Shown here piece after piece: positions 1-7,872 of a stretch of 64,000 bases of DNA. Source of the stretch: Gp6-AA40 sp035492455. GTDB lineage: Bacteria; Acidobacteriota; Vicinamibacteria; Vicinamibacterales; UBA2999. Positions within the stretch are counted from its first letter, which is position 1, and every line of letters begins with the position of its first letter. A program made the position numbers and the translations under genes. Where the stretch lies: the NCBI GenBank assembly GCA_035492455.1, contig DATJJE010000079.1:1-64000 (forward strand). Reading direction: 5' to 3'. The notes under the pieces are model-generated. The model was not told the origin of the DNA, made no database searches, and saw only the letters and a program-made list of their open reading frames with translations.

Positions 1-4
1 ATGC

Positions 5-32
5 TTGACAGAAAAAAAATCTCACCCATAAT
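5..32 (+). promoter_or_regulatory. Sigma70-type promoter of first micro-gene
   Basis: A perfect -35 hexamer TTGACA lies at 5-10 and a good -10 CATAAT at 27-32, with a 16-base spacer. Transcription would start near 39 and leave a leader of about 90 bases before the start codon at 128. Within that leader CTCAGCC (58-64) can pair with GGCTGAG (97-103), so the RNA may be folded ahead of the ribosome binding site. No other gene start lies nearby on this strand. Confidence 0.7.
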
Positions 33-127
33 CTACATCTGGTATGAGGGTGGATGGCTCAGCCCACCCGTAGTGACGACCAAGTGGTTCGTCGGAGGCT
101 GAGTCACAACAACCTGAGGAGAAAAAA

Positions 128-181
128 ATGGCGAAGAAGGCTGCCAAGGGCGGAAAGAAAAAGGCCGCGAAGAAGCGGTAA
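128..181 (+). CDS. Lys/Ala-rich micropeptide, copy 1 (17 aa)
   Basis: The frame reads MAKKAAKGGKKKAAKKR and stops. Nine of its 17 residues are Lys or Arg. A strong Shine-Dalgarno GAGGAG (116-121) sits six bases before the ATG, a consensus promoter lies upstream and a rho-independent terminator directly follows, so the unit is a complete miniature transcription unit. A second copy at 405-455 differs by one in-frame codon loss and by synonymous changes (GCC/GCG, CGG/AGG), as expected if the peptide is under selection. The composition resembles the lysine/alanine-rich tails of histone H1-like bacterial proteins, so nucleic-acid binding is a reasonable guess, but no function is known to me. The alternative is a small RNA with a chance frame. 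Confidence 0.65.
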   Translation: MAKKAAKGGKKKAAKKR

Positions 182-200
182 TTCCGCTGCTTTGACCTTC

Positions 201-229
201 GGGGTGCTCGCCGAGCACCCCATTTTTTT
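201..229 (+). terminator. Rho-independent terminator after micropeptide 1
   Basis: GGGGTGCTCG (201-210) pairs perfectly with CGAGCACCCC (212-221) and is followed by a run of seven T (223-229). The stem starts 20 bases after the stop codon of the 17-residue gene. Confidence 0.9.
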
Positions 230-404
230 ATCCCGGTCAATTTAGTTCCAACGAGTTGCTGCCGCTTCTACGTGCGTGTTCACGTGCGTTAGAAGTTGGC
301 CCACGAGGCGAGGTCGCGAAACGCCGGGCCGACGTGCCAGGCGGCAGAGTGCGCCGGCGAGACGCTGTGACCCCGCAATCCACCAGTGAAGGGAGGAATC
401 CTCA

Positions 405-455
405 ATGGCGAAGAAGGCTAAGGGCGGAAAGAAAAAGGCGGCGAAGAAGAGGTAA
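405..455 (+). CDS. Lys/Ala-rich micropeptide, copy 2 (16 aa)
   Basis: The frame reads MAKKAKGGKKKAAKKR. It is preceded by a strong Shine-Dalgarno GGGAGGA (391-397) at seven bases and followed by a terminator. Compared with copy 1 it lacks one Ala codon, and two other codons differ only synonymously; the bases just after the stop (TAAT..CTCGCTGC against TAATTCCGCTGC) are also related, so the two genes are a local duplication. I see no clear promoter between the first terminator and this gene, so it may have a weak or non-consensus one. Function is unknown; a basic peptide that binds nucleic acid or membranes is possible. Confidence 0.65.
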   Translation: MAKKAKGGKKKAAKKR

Positions 456-473
456 TCTCGCTGCTCCCGCGAG

Positions 474-503
474 AAAGGGGACGCAACCGCGTCCCCTTTT
501 TTT
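474..503 (+). terminator. Rho-independent terminator after micropeptide 2
   Basis: AAAGGGGACGC (474-484), loop AACC, and GCGTCCCCTTT (489-499) form a perfect 11-bp stem followed by further T to 503. The A-run before the stem also makes it usable from the opposite strand, so it may end the minus-strand HEAT-cyclophilin gene as well. Confidence 0.9.
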
Positions 504-532
504 GTGTACGCACGGTTCGCCTTCAGGCGGAA

Positions 533-2716
533 CTATCGAAGCGTCGTCCCATCCCAGATCTGAACGCGCCGCACCACGTCCCACGGCTGCGTCCGATCGA
601 CCACCTCGATTCCATTCACGACGCGCCCGAACACGGTGTAGCGCGCATCGAGGTGCGGCTGCGGTGAGTGCGTGATGAACCACTGGCTCCCGCCTGTGTC
701 CTTCCAGTCGAGCGCCATGCCGACCGTACCGCGCAGGTACGGCAGCTCGTTCAACTCGTCGCGAATGGTGTAACCGGGCCCGCCTTCTCCATCGCCGCGC
801 GGGTCGCCGTCCTGAATAACGAAGTCAGGCACGACCCGGTGGATGGCGATGCCGTTGAAAAATCCCTTCCGCGCCAGCTCGATGAAGTTCGCAACGGTTA
901 ACGGCGCATCGATGATGGCCAGCTCGATTTCAACCGTCCCGCGGTCAGTCTGGACAAACGCATGTGGGGAAAACTGCGGTGCAATGATCGACTGCCGCGT
1001 GGCATCGTCCAGCGGCCGTGTCGGCGCAGGTCGCATGCCGGCGTCGGTGTCGGTGACCCCTTGTTCTTTGAGCAGCATTGCTGCCTTGACGCGCAGCGCC
1101 CAATCCTTGTCCTGCAGGGCCTGCTGAAGCATCGGCCTCGCGGTCATAGGGTCGAGCGTGTTCAGCGCGGTCAGGATGGCGGCGCGGGCGGTGTAGGTGC
1201 TGTCCCCGGCTGTCGCCTGATACGCGTCAAAGAGCGCGCGGGCAGCCCCGGTCGCCTTCAGCTCCGCCAAGCCGTTGGCGGCGGTGGCGCGGATGACAAA
1301 GTCGTCCGCTTTCAGGCGATCGAGCAGAACGTCCTGAACGTTCGGAATCTTCGCGGCAATCATCGCGCGTAACACCGCCGGGATGACCCGCTGATCGCGA
1401 TCCTGCAGCATCGCCCGCAGCCGGGCTTCGCCTTGTCCGCCAGGCAGCGTCGCCAGCGCTTCCGCCTGCGCCGTGCGCACCGTCCAGTCACGATCCGGAT
1501 CCATCCCCGACAGGGTGGTGAGAAAGGTTTCTGTGTCCGTCGCGGCGAGCGCTTTGATTGCCGCTCCGCGGATACCGGGGACAGGGTCTGACATCAGATC
1601 GATGAGGAAATCGACCGACTCCGGAGAGTGCAGTGCGCCCAGTGCCGTCGCGGCTTCCAGCCGCAATGTGGCGTCGCCCTCGCCTTCCGCGAGAATCTTC
1701 TGGAACAGCGCCCGCGAGGCGCTGTCGCGCATGGCAGCAAGAGCGCGAATCGATTCGACGATGACCGCCGGATCACGCTGACGCTTCTCCACGATGTCTC
1801 GCAGCGCCGCCGCGGCATTCTGTGCTTTCAGCGCGCCGAGACCGCGTGCGGCAAAGGCAGCGGTGAGGCGGCCAGACGTCGGAAGCAGCGCCATCAACGA
1901 CGGGACGGCGCGGGCGTCACCCGCACGGCCCAACGCGTAGGCGATGGGCCACCAGTTGGAAACCGGCATTCCGCTGCCGCCCGACAGCACACTCGATGCG
2001 ATTCCGTCGAACGATCCGAGCCGTACGAGCGCATATAACCCCAGACGTGCGGCTTCAGCGGACGGCGCCAGCGGATACGTCAAATCATCGGCGCCGATGT
2101 CCTTCAACGCGCCCGCCTGAACCAGCCCGTAGACCATGGCCGTAATCGCCTGCGCGTCGCCCTTGTCGCCAATCGTGCCCAGCGCCTCGGCGGCGCGACC
2201 CTGTACGATCGGCTCGCTGTCCTTTAATGCATTGAGCAGCGAGGGACGTGCAGACGGATTGCCTATCAGCCCGAGCGCGAACGCCGCCATCTGTCGGACT
2301 TCGACCTCGGAATCACCGAGTGCCTCTTGCAGCGCGGGAATCCCTTCCGCGAGACCGACGCGGCCAATGGCAAGCGCGGCGCGGCGGCGCGTGCGCGCCT
2401 CGTCATCCTTCACGAGGCGGAGAAGATCGGATGGTGGCGGCGGCGCGACGATGGCCGGACGTCCCTTCGTCGCCGGCACGAGGATCACTGGCGCCGGCGG
2501 ATTGGGATCGCGCAGGATGCGCTGATCCTCGAGCCGCAGCATCCATCCAAGCTTTTCTTCCCATGTAACAACTGGAGGTTTGACGGCGGCAGCAGGTTGC
2601 GTCGTCGGCGCTGACGCGCACGCAGCGGTAAAGACCAGAAGGCTCAGGACTGCAGGCTTAAGGCTCGAGGAACAACTGCCATAAGCCTTGAGCCTGGAGC
2701 CTTGAGCCTGTGACAT
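533..2716 (-). CDS. HEAT-repeat lipoprotein with C-terminal cyclophilin domain
   Basis: The 727-residue product begins with a lipoprotein-type signal ending in a TAAC lipobox (Cys33). Roughly residues 85-560 are tandem HEAT repeats of the RxxAAxALGxxG type, and residues 583-727 are a cyclophilin-type peptidyl-prolyl isomerase (ANFIELARKGFFNG, IHRVVPDFVIQDGDP, GGSQWFIT, TVFGRV). It probably acts as a membrane-anchored periplasmic folding factor whose HEAT scaffold binds clients. A TATCAT box (revcomp of 2723-2728) ends exactly six bases before the ATG, so the mRNA may be leaderless. The first 13 or so residues are encoded by 7-bp tandem repeats of intergenic type, which makes the n-region unusual. 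The gene is head to head with the kinase gene, with only six bases between the two longest starts. Confidence 0.9.
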   Translation of the reverse strand: MSQAQGSRLKAYGSCSSSLKPAVLSLLVFTAACASAPTTQPAAAVKPPVVTWEEKLGWMLRLEDQRILRDPNPPAPVILVPATKGRPAIVAPPPPSDLLRLVKDDEARTRRRAALAIGRVGLAEGIPALQEALGDSEVEVRQMAAFALGLIGNPSARPSLLNALKDSEPIVQGRAAEALGTIGDKGDAQAITAMVYGLVQAGALKDIGADDLTYPLAPSAEAARLGLYALVRLGSFDGIASSVLSGGSGMPVSNWWPIAYALGRAGDARAVPSLMALLPTSGRLTAAFAARGLGALKAQNAAAALRDIVEKRQRDPAVIVESIRALAAMRDSASRALFQKILAEGEGDATLRLEAATALGALHSPESVDFLIDLMSDPVPGIRGAAIKALAATDTETFLTTLSGMDPDRDWTVRTAQAEALATLPGGQGEARLRAMLQDRDQRVIPAVLRAMIAAKIPNVQDVLLDRLKADDFVIRATAANGLAELKATGAARALFDAYQATAGDSTYTARAAILTALNTLDPMTARPMLQQALQDKDWALRVKAAMLLKEQGVTDTDAGMRPAPTRPLDDATRQSIIAPQFSPHAFVQTDRGTVEIELAIIDAPLTVANFIELARKGFFNGIAIHRVVPDFVIQDGDPRGDGEGGPGYTIRDELNELPYLRGTVGMALDWKDTGGSQWFITHSPQPHLDARYTVFGRVVNGIEVVDRTQPWDVVRRVQIWDGTTLR
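2684..2711. repeat. 7-bp tandem repeat (AGCCTTG/AGCCTGG) x4
   Basis: Four contiguous heptamers AGCCTTG, AGCCTGG, AGCCTTG, AGCCTGT occupy 2684-2711, with degenerate relatives at 2641-2670. On the minus strand they encode the first residues of the HEAT-cyclophilin lipoprotein. Similar short-period arrays occur at 17530, 48871, 49299 and 56689. Confidence 0.85.
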
Positions 2717-2722
2717 GGGCAG

Positions 2723-3385
2723 ATGATAGCATCGCCAAATTCAATGCCCTTTCAGTACATCGCAATCGAAGGCCCGATAGGTGTCGGCAAATCGGCACTG
2801 AGCGAGCGGATCGCGACGCGCCTGGATGCCACGGCCGTGCTGGAGGAAGCCGACAATCCGTTCCTCGCGGACTTCTACGCTGGGCGCGCCGGCGCGGCAT
2901 TGCAGGCGCAGCTTTTTTACTTACTGAATCGTCATCGCCAGCTCGTTGGCCTGCAGCAGGGAAATCTCTTCTCGCAGGCGACGGTCTGCGATTACCTGTT
3001 CGACAAGGACAAGATCTTTGCGTACCTGAATCTCGACGATAACGAGTTGTTCATCTACCAGCGTCTTTACGATCTGCTGGCGAAGGATGTCCCAACTCCC
3101 GATCTCGTGATCTATCTACAGGCGCCGACCGAGGTGCTCGTGCGCCGCCTCCGCGATCGCGCGAGAGATCCGGAGCGCGAGACCACCTTCGATCCTGATC
3201 CGGAATACATCCGCGAGCTGAACGAGGCCTATCAGCACTTCTTCTTTCACTACTCCGCCACGCCGCTTCTCGTCGTCGAGACATCACAGCTTGGTGCCGA
3301 GGCGAGCGATGAGGCAGTGGATGACTTGATCCGACAGATTCGCGCGATGAGTCGGGGGACGCGGTATTACGTCCCGAGGACGTAG
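2723..3385 (+). CDS. Deoxynucleoside kinase (dAK/dGK/dCK type)
   Basis: The product (220 residues, or 213 from the ATG at 2744) carries a P-loop GPIGVGKS near the N-terminus, the EEADNPFLADFY substrate-site segment, DYLFDKDKIFA, and an Arg-rich lid DRARDPERETTF, as in bacterial deoxynucleoside kinases that phosphorylate deoxyadenosine, deoxyguanosine or deoxycytidine for nucleotide salvage. Length matches the family. The conserved fold begins at FQYIAIEG, so the ATG at 2744 (MPFQ) fits family starts at least as well as that at 2723; neither has a strong Shine-Dalgarno. It is followed after 12 bases by accD. The exact nucleoside preference cannot be read from the sequence. Confidence 0.88.
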   Translation: MIASPNSMPFQYIAIEGPIGVGKSALSERIATRLDATAVLEEADNPFLADFYAGRAGAALQAQLFYLLNRHRQLVGLQQGNLFSQATVCDYLFDKDKIFAYLNLDDNELFIYQRLYDLLAKDVPTPDLVIYLQAPTEVLVRRLRDRARDPERETTFDPDPEYIRELNEAYQHFFFHYSATPLLVVETSQLGAEASDEAVDDLIRQIRAMSRGTRYYVPRT

Positions 3386-3397
3386 TAATCTCCGCTC

Positions 3398-4282
3398 ATG
3401 GCGTGGTTCAAGAAGGCCAGGAAGCCGATTGAGTCCACCGGCGAGAAGCCCAGCCGGATTCCCGAAGGGTTGTGGGTCAAGTGTCCCGGCTGCACGCAGA
3501 TCATCTACAACAAGGATCTCGACGCCAACCAGCAGGTCTGCCCGAAGTGCGCGCACCATTTCCGCATCAGCGCGGCCGATCGTCTTCGCGGTCTGTTTGA
3601 CGATGGGGAATGGACCGAGCACTTCACCGGCCTCACGTCCAATGACCCTCTGAAGTTCACCGACACCAAGCCATACCGTAATCGGCTCAAGGACACGATC
3701 GCCAAGACCGGCATGAACGACGCCGTGATCGTCGCCACGGGCACGGTTGATGGCCTTCCGATAGTGATCGCGGCGATGGAATACGCATTCATCGGCGGAA
3801 GCATGGGTGTCGTGGTCGGCGAGAAAATCACCCGAGCGATCGAGATCGCGCTCGAACGCCGGAACCCCGCCATTGTGATTTCGTGCTCCGGCGGCGCACG
3901 CATGATGGAAGGCGCGCTGTCGCTGATGCAGATGGCCAAGGTGTCGGCGGCGCTCGCCAAACTGGATCGAGCGCGGCTGCCGTTCATTTCCGTGCTGACG
4001 GATCCCACCACCGGCGGCGTGACGGCGAGCTTTGCGATGCTTGGCGATCTGAATATCGCGGAGCCGAAGGCGCTCATCGGCTTCGCTGGACCGCGCGTCA
4101 TCGAACAGACGATCCGGCAAAAGCTGCCGGAGGGCTTCCAGCGCAGCGAGTTCCTCCTCGAGCACGGCATGCTCGATCTGATCGTCGACCGCCGCGAGAT
4201 GAAGGCGGTGATCGCCCGCGCGCTCCGTTTCATGGGGTCGCAGGTCGCGGTCGAGGAACAGGTAGCAGTCACTGCTGAATAG
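3398..4282 (+). CDS. accD: Acetyl-CoA carboxylase carboxyltransferase subunit beta
   Basis: The 294-residue protein has the N-terminal four-cysteine zinc finger typical of AccD (C29, C32, C48, C51: CPGC...CPKC) followed by the carboxyltransferase fold (GTVDGLPIVIAAMEYAFIGGSMG, SCSGGARMMEGA, TDPTTGGVTASFAMLGD, GFAGPRVIEQTIRQKLPEGFQ). With AccA it moves the carboxyl group from biotin to acetyl-CoA to make malonyl-CoA for fatty acid synthesis. It sits between a nucleoside kinase and folC; the accD-folC pairing is common in bacteria. The end of the gene overlaps the likely folC start. Confidence 0.97.
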   Translation: MAWFKKARKPIESTGEKPSRIPEGLWVKCPGCTQIIYNKDLDANQQVCPKCAHHFRISAADRLRGLFDDGEWTEHFTGLTSNDPLKFTDTKPYRNRLKDTIAKTGMNDAVIVATGTVDGLPIVIAAMEYAFIGGSMGVVVGEKITRAIEIALERRNPAIVISCSGGARMMEGALSLMQMAKVSAALAKLDRARLPFISVLTDPTTGGVTASFAMLGDLNIAEPKALIGFAGPRVIEQTIRQKLPEGFQRSEFLLEHGMLDLIVDRREMKAVIARALRFMGSQVAVEEQVAVTAE

Positions 4283-5519
4283 GCTCTTCGCGCTCGAGAC
4301 CTTCGGCATCAAGCTTGGTCTCGAGAACATCCGTCAGATCTGCGAGGCGCTCGGCCATCCGGAGCGCTCGTTCACGGCGCTGCACATTGCCGGCACCAAC
4401 GGCAAGGGTTCTGTCAGCGCGATGGTGCATGCGGCGCTCGTGGCCGCCGGCATCCGCGCCGGCCGCTACACCTCCCCGCATCTTGCTCGCCTGAACGAAC
4501 GGTTCGTCATCGGCAACGAAGCGGTAGACGACCGCACATTGGAAATCGCCGCCGACGATGTGCTGAACGCGATCGACCGCCCGCCGACATTCTTTGAAGC
4601 GACGACGGCGATGGCGTTCGAGATCTTCAGACGTGCCGGGGTGCAGGTGGCGGTCATCGAAGTCGGCCTCGGCGGCAGGTTCGATGCCACCAACGTGCTC
4701 GACCCGCGCGTCGGCGCTATCACATCAATCGCATTCGATCACGAACAGCATCTCGGTCGGACGCTCGACCGGATCGCCTTCGAAAAGGCTGGCATCATCA
4801 AGCCGGGGATGACGATCGTCAGCGGCGCGCTGCCCGAAGCTGCCATCAAGGTGGTGCGCGCCATTGCCAGCCAACGGCACGCGCGGCTCGTCGAAGCGGC
4901 ACACACTGCGCGTGTGCGCAGCGTCATGGAGGATGGTCGCGCTCGATTGACGATTGAAACAAAGACCGACAGCTACGGCCCGGTCGTCCTTGCATTGCGT
5001 GGCGAGCATCAGATCGGCAACGCGACCGTGGCGGTCGCCGTGCTCGAGGCGGCTCGTGCGCATGGGGTGACGATTCCTGCGCAAGCGATCAGACAGGGAC
5101 TCGAGCGCGTTGATTGGCCGGCGCGGCTCGAGGTGCTGACGGCGGCGAACGGGTCGCGGGTCCTGCTGGATGCCGCGCACAATCCGGAAGGGGCGCGCGC
5201 GCTGCGCGAGTACCTGGCACGGTGGCATCCCGAGCGCCCGGCGCTCGTGGTTGGCATCATGCGGGACAAGGATGCGGACGCGATTCTGTGCGAGCTGCTC
5301 CCTGTGACGTCGTCTGTGATTGCAACCGCCGCAAGCACGCCGCGCGCCATGCCGGCGACGGAACTGGCATCGCGCGTCAGAGTGTTGGATCCCGAACGGA
5401 TGGTGACGGCCTGCACCGATCCAGTCATGGCCCTCGACGCAGCTGTCGCGACGAGCACGACGGTATGCGTGGCGGGGTCGATTTTCCTCGCCGGCGCGGT
5501 TCGCGATATGCTGCGATAA
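4272..5519 (+). CDS. folC: Folylpolyglutamate/dihydrofolate synthase, probable CTG start
   Basis: The frame carries all FolC signatures: ATP loop HIAGTNGKGSV, TSPHLARLNERF, EVGLGGRFDATNVL, SIAFDHEQHLGRTLDRIAFEKAG and LLDAAHNPEGAR. The enzyme adds glutamate to dihydropteroate and folates. The first ATG in frame (4422) lies after the P-loop and would remove the conserved segment LETFGIKLGLENI, so it cannot be the real start. The frame has a stop at 4263 and no ATG, GTG or TTG between that stop and 4422. The only plausible initiators are two CTG codons at 4272 and 4275, overlapping the end of accD, with AGG at 4260-4262. From 4272 the product is 415 residues, slightly short at the N-terminus. 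Translation is probably coupled to accD. Confidence 0.85.
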   Translation: MLNRLFALETFGIKLGLENIRQICEALGHPERSFTALHIAGTNGKGSVSAMVHAALVAAGIRAGRYTSPHLARLNERFVIGNEAVDDRTLEIAADDVLNAIDRPPTFFEATTAMAFEIFRRAGVQVAVIEVGLGGRFDATNVLDPRVGAITSIAFDHEQHLGRTLDRIAFEKAGIIKPGMTIVSGALPEAAIKVVRAIASQRHARLVEAAHTARVRSVMEDGRARLTIETKTDSYGPVVLALRGEHQIGNATVAVAVLEAARAHGVTIPAQAIRQGLERVDWPARLEVLTAANGSRVLLDAAHNPEGARALREYLARWHPERPALVVGIMRDKDADAILCELLPVTSSVIATAASTPRAMPATELASRVRVLDPERMVTACTDPVMALDAAVATSTTVCVAGSIFLAGAVRDMLR

Positions 5520-5534
5520 CCTCCGATTTTCGTT

Positions 5535-7871
5535 GTGTATCACAGGGTAACGAGAAGCACCTTCCTTTCCTGCACCGCGTGTCTCTGGGCGATCTCTGCG
5601 ATGGCGCAGGCGACGCCCCCGGCCGCGCCGTCGCCCGCCAGCGTCCAGCCGGCGACGCAGCCCACGGCCACGACCAACCTCCCGCTCGGCATTTCGACGG
5701 CATCGAGCTGGAAATTCGAGCGCGTCGGTGACCACCTTCACCTGATCGATCAGGCGGCTATTGAAGGACCCAATCTCAAGTTCTTCGCGGACGATGTGGA
5801 CCTGTACGAAGGAACGAACCGGGTCGTCGCCAGCGGCAACGTGGTGTTCACGAACGCGGATGGCCGCATCTCGGCGGAGCGCGTGGAGTTCAACACAGCG
5901 ACGGGCATCGGCACCTTCTACGACGCCTCGGGCATCATGTCGCTCGGGACCGTTGGGGCGTCGAGCACTGCCGCGTTCGGCGGTCAGGAGCCGGACGTCT
6001 ATTTCTACGGCGCGAAACTGGAGAAGATTGGACTCCGCAAGTACCGAATCTCGAACGGCGGTTTTACCACCTGCGTACAGCCGACGCCCCGTTGGGAGGT
6101 CACGAGCGGCAGCGTCGTGTTGAATCTCGACGACTACGCCATCGCACGCAATACGCTGCTGAAGGTGAAGGGCGTGCCGATGTTCTACCTGCCGATCCTC
6201 TACTACCCGATTCAGAAGAGTCAGCGCGCCACCGGATTCCTGCTGCCCACCTACGGCACGTCAACCTTGCGCGGCCAATCGATCAGCAACGCGTTCTTCT
6301 GGGCGATCAACCGCAGTCAGGATGCGACGTTGTTCCATGACTGGTTCACGCGCACCGGCACCGGCATGGGCAGCGAATATCGCTACATCGCGGGTCTTCA
6401 GTCGGCGGGAAACGTCCGTCTCTACCGGTTCGTGCAGCACGAGACGCAGTACACCCAGAACGGCACCAGCAGCACCCTGCCGGCGAAGACGAGCTACGAA
6501 TTCACCGGAGCTGTGACGCAGGCGCTCGGCGGTCGGGCGCGAGCGCGCATGCGCCTCGACTACTTTTCCGACGTCCTGACGCAGCAGTTGTATCACCAGA
6601 ACATCTACGAGGCGTCGCGGCGCAACCGACTAATCGAAGCCGGCGTCAGCGATATCTTCGGGCCGCTGGCGACGACCGTGCTGTATCAGAGGAATGAGAC
6701 GTTCAACAACGATACGAGCTCGTTTCTCTACGGCGCGACGCCGCGGGTCAGCGCACAGCTGGCGCCGCAGCAGCTGTTCGGCGCGCCGATTTACGCCTCG
6801 GCCAACACCGAATACGCGTTCCTGCCATACCGCCAACTCGATGTGGTACAGAACCTGGTCACGCAGGACAACAGCCTGGCGCGGGTGGACGTGGCGCCGT
6901 CGGTGCGCGTGCCACTCTCCAGGCTCACGTATCTGTCTCTGAACACGAGCGCGGCGCATCGCATGACGTATTACTCGCGCAGCCAGAACGAGCGCGGTCT
7001 GGCGGTTGACGATTCGCTCGTGCGCGACTATACGCAGTTGCGCACCGAGGTGGTCGGCCCGGTGTTCACCAAGATCTGGGACACGCCCGACAGCGGCTAT
7101 TCCGAGCGCATGAAGCATGTGATCGAGCCGGCGTTCACGATTGATTACACGACGCCGATCCACAACTACCAGCGCACGCCGCTGCTGACCGACACCTCCG
7201 ACTTCGTCGTGGGTGACACCGCGCGGCTGACGTATGGAGTAACCAATCGGTTCATGTACCGGGGGAAGACCGTGGATGGCGGCCGCGGACAGACGCGCGA
7301 GTTCATCACCGTCGGCGTGCAGCAGACCTACTATTCAAATGCGCAATCCAGCCGGTTCGACACGTCGTATTCGAGCTCGAACGCGAACCGCACGCCGGTG
7401 AACCTTTCACCGGTGGCGCTGACGGCGCGCGTGTCGCCGTCGGCGCGAATCGACGCGAACAGCCGCGTCGAATACGACACGCAGGGTTTGGGACTCTCGG
7501 TGCTGAGTGTCGGAAGCAACGTGTCAGCGGGGTTGAGCTCGGGCAGCCTGCAGTTCAGCAGGCAGCACCTGTCGCCGCGCGAGAAGCCAAGCAGCTATCT
7601 CTCCGGTTCAACGTCGCTGCGATCGCCGAACAGCCATTTCACCGGCACCTACGCCATCAGCTGGGATATCGCTCATTCGACGATCGTCACGCAGAACGTG
7701 CTCGCGACCTACATGGCGCAGTGCTGCGGCCTGCAGATGGAGTTCCAGAAGTTCCACCTCGCCTCCTCGGCGCCGATTTCATCGGACCGCCGCATCAACG
7801 TCTCCTTTGTACTCGCCGGCCTCGGCACGTTCTCCAACTTCTTCGGCGCATTCGGCAACTCGCTGCGGTGA
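5535..7871 (+). CDS. lptD: LPS-assembly protein LptD (OstA-like)
   Basis: The 778-residue product starts at GTG with a signal peptide (cleavage near AMAQA) and a Pro/Ala-rich linker. An OstA/LptA-like beta-jellyroll follows (DQAAIEGPNLKFFADDVDLY, NRVVASGNVVFTNADGRISA) and then the LptD outer-membrane barrel, with the family segment VKGVPMFYLPILYYPI near residue 210. LptD with LptE inserts lipopolysaccharide into the outer leaflet, so this gene is direct evidence of an LPS-bearing diderm. It lies just upstream of two nucleotide-sugar genes that could feed LPS or other glycan synthesis. I see no LptE-like partner nearby. Confidence 0.9.
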   Translation: MYHRVTRSTFLSCTACLWAISAMAQATPPAAPSPASVQPATQPTATTNLPLGISTASSWKFERVGDHLHLIDQAAIEGPNLKFFADDVDLYEGTNRVVASGNVVFTNADGRISAERVEFNTATGIGTFYDASGIMSLGTVGASSTAAFGGQEPDVYFYGAKLEKIGLRKYRISNGGFTTCVQPTPRWEVTSGSVVLNLDDYAIARNTLLKVKGVPMFYLPILYYPIQKSQRATGFLLPTYGTSTLRGQSISNAFFWAINRSQDATLFHDWFTRTGTGMGSEYRYIAGLQSAGNVRLYRFVQHETQYTQNGTSSTLPAKTSYEFTGAVTQALGGRARARMRLDYFSDVLTQQLYHQNIYEASRRNRLIEAGVSDIFGPLATTVLYQRNETFNNDTSSFLYGATPRVSAQLAPQQLFGAPIYASANTEYAFLPYRQLDVVQNLVTQDNSLARVDVAPSVRVPLSRLTYLSLNTSAAHRMTYYSRSQNERGLAVDDSLVRDYTQLRTEVVGPVFTKIWDTPDSGYSERMKHVIEPAFTIDYTTPIHNYQRTPLLTDTSDFVVGDTARLTYGVTNRFMYRGKTVDGGRGQTREFITVGVQQTYYSNAQSSRFDTSYSSSNANRTPVNLSPVALTARVSPSARIDANSRVEYDTQGLGLSVLSVGSNVSAGLSSGSLQFSRQHLSPREKPSSYLSGSTSLRSPNSHFTGTYAISWDIAHSTIVTQNVLATYMAQCCGLQMEFQKFHLASSAPISSDRRINVSFVLAGLGTFSNFFGAFGNSLR

Positions 7872-7872
7872 C

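Noticed and set aside
3284..4330. A 348-codon minus-strand frame opposite accD
   Set aside because: It is the antisense shadow of accD; no motif and no start context.
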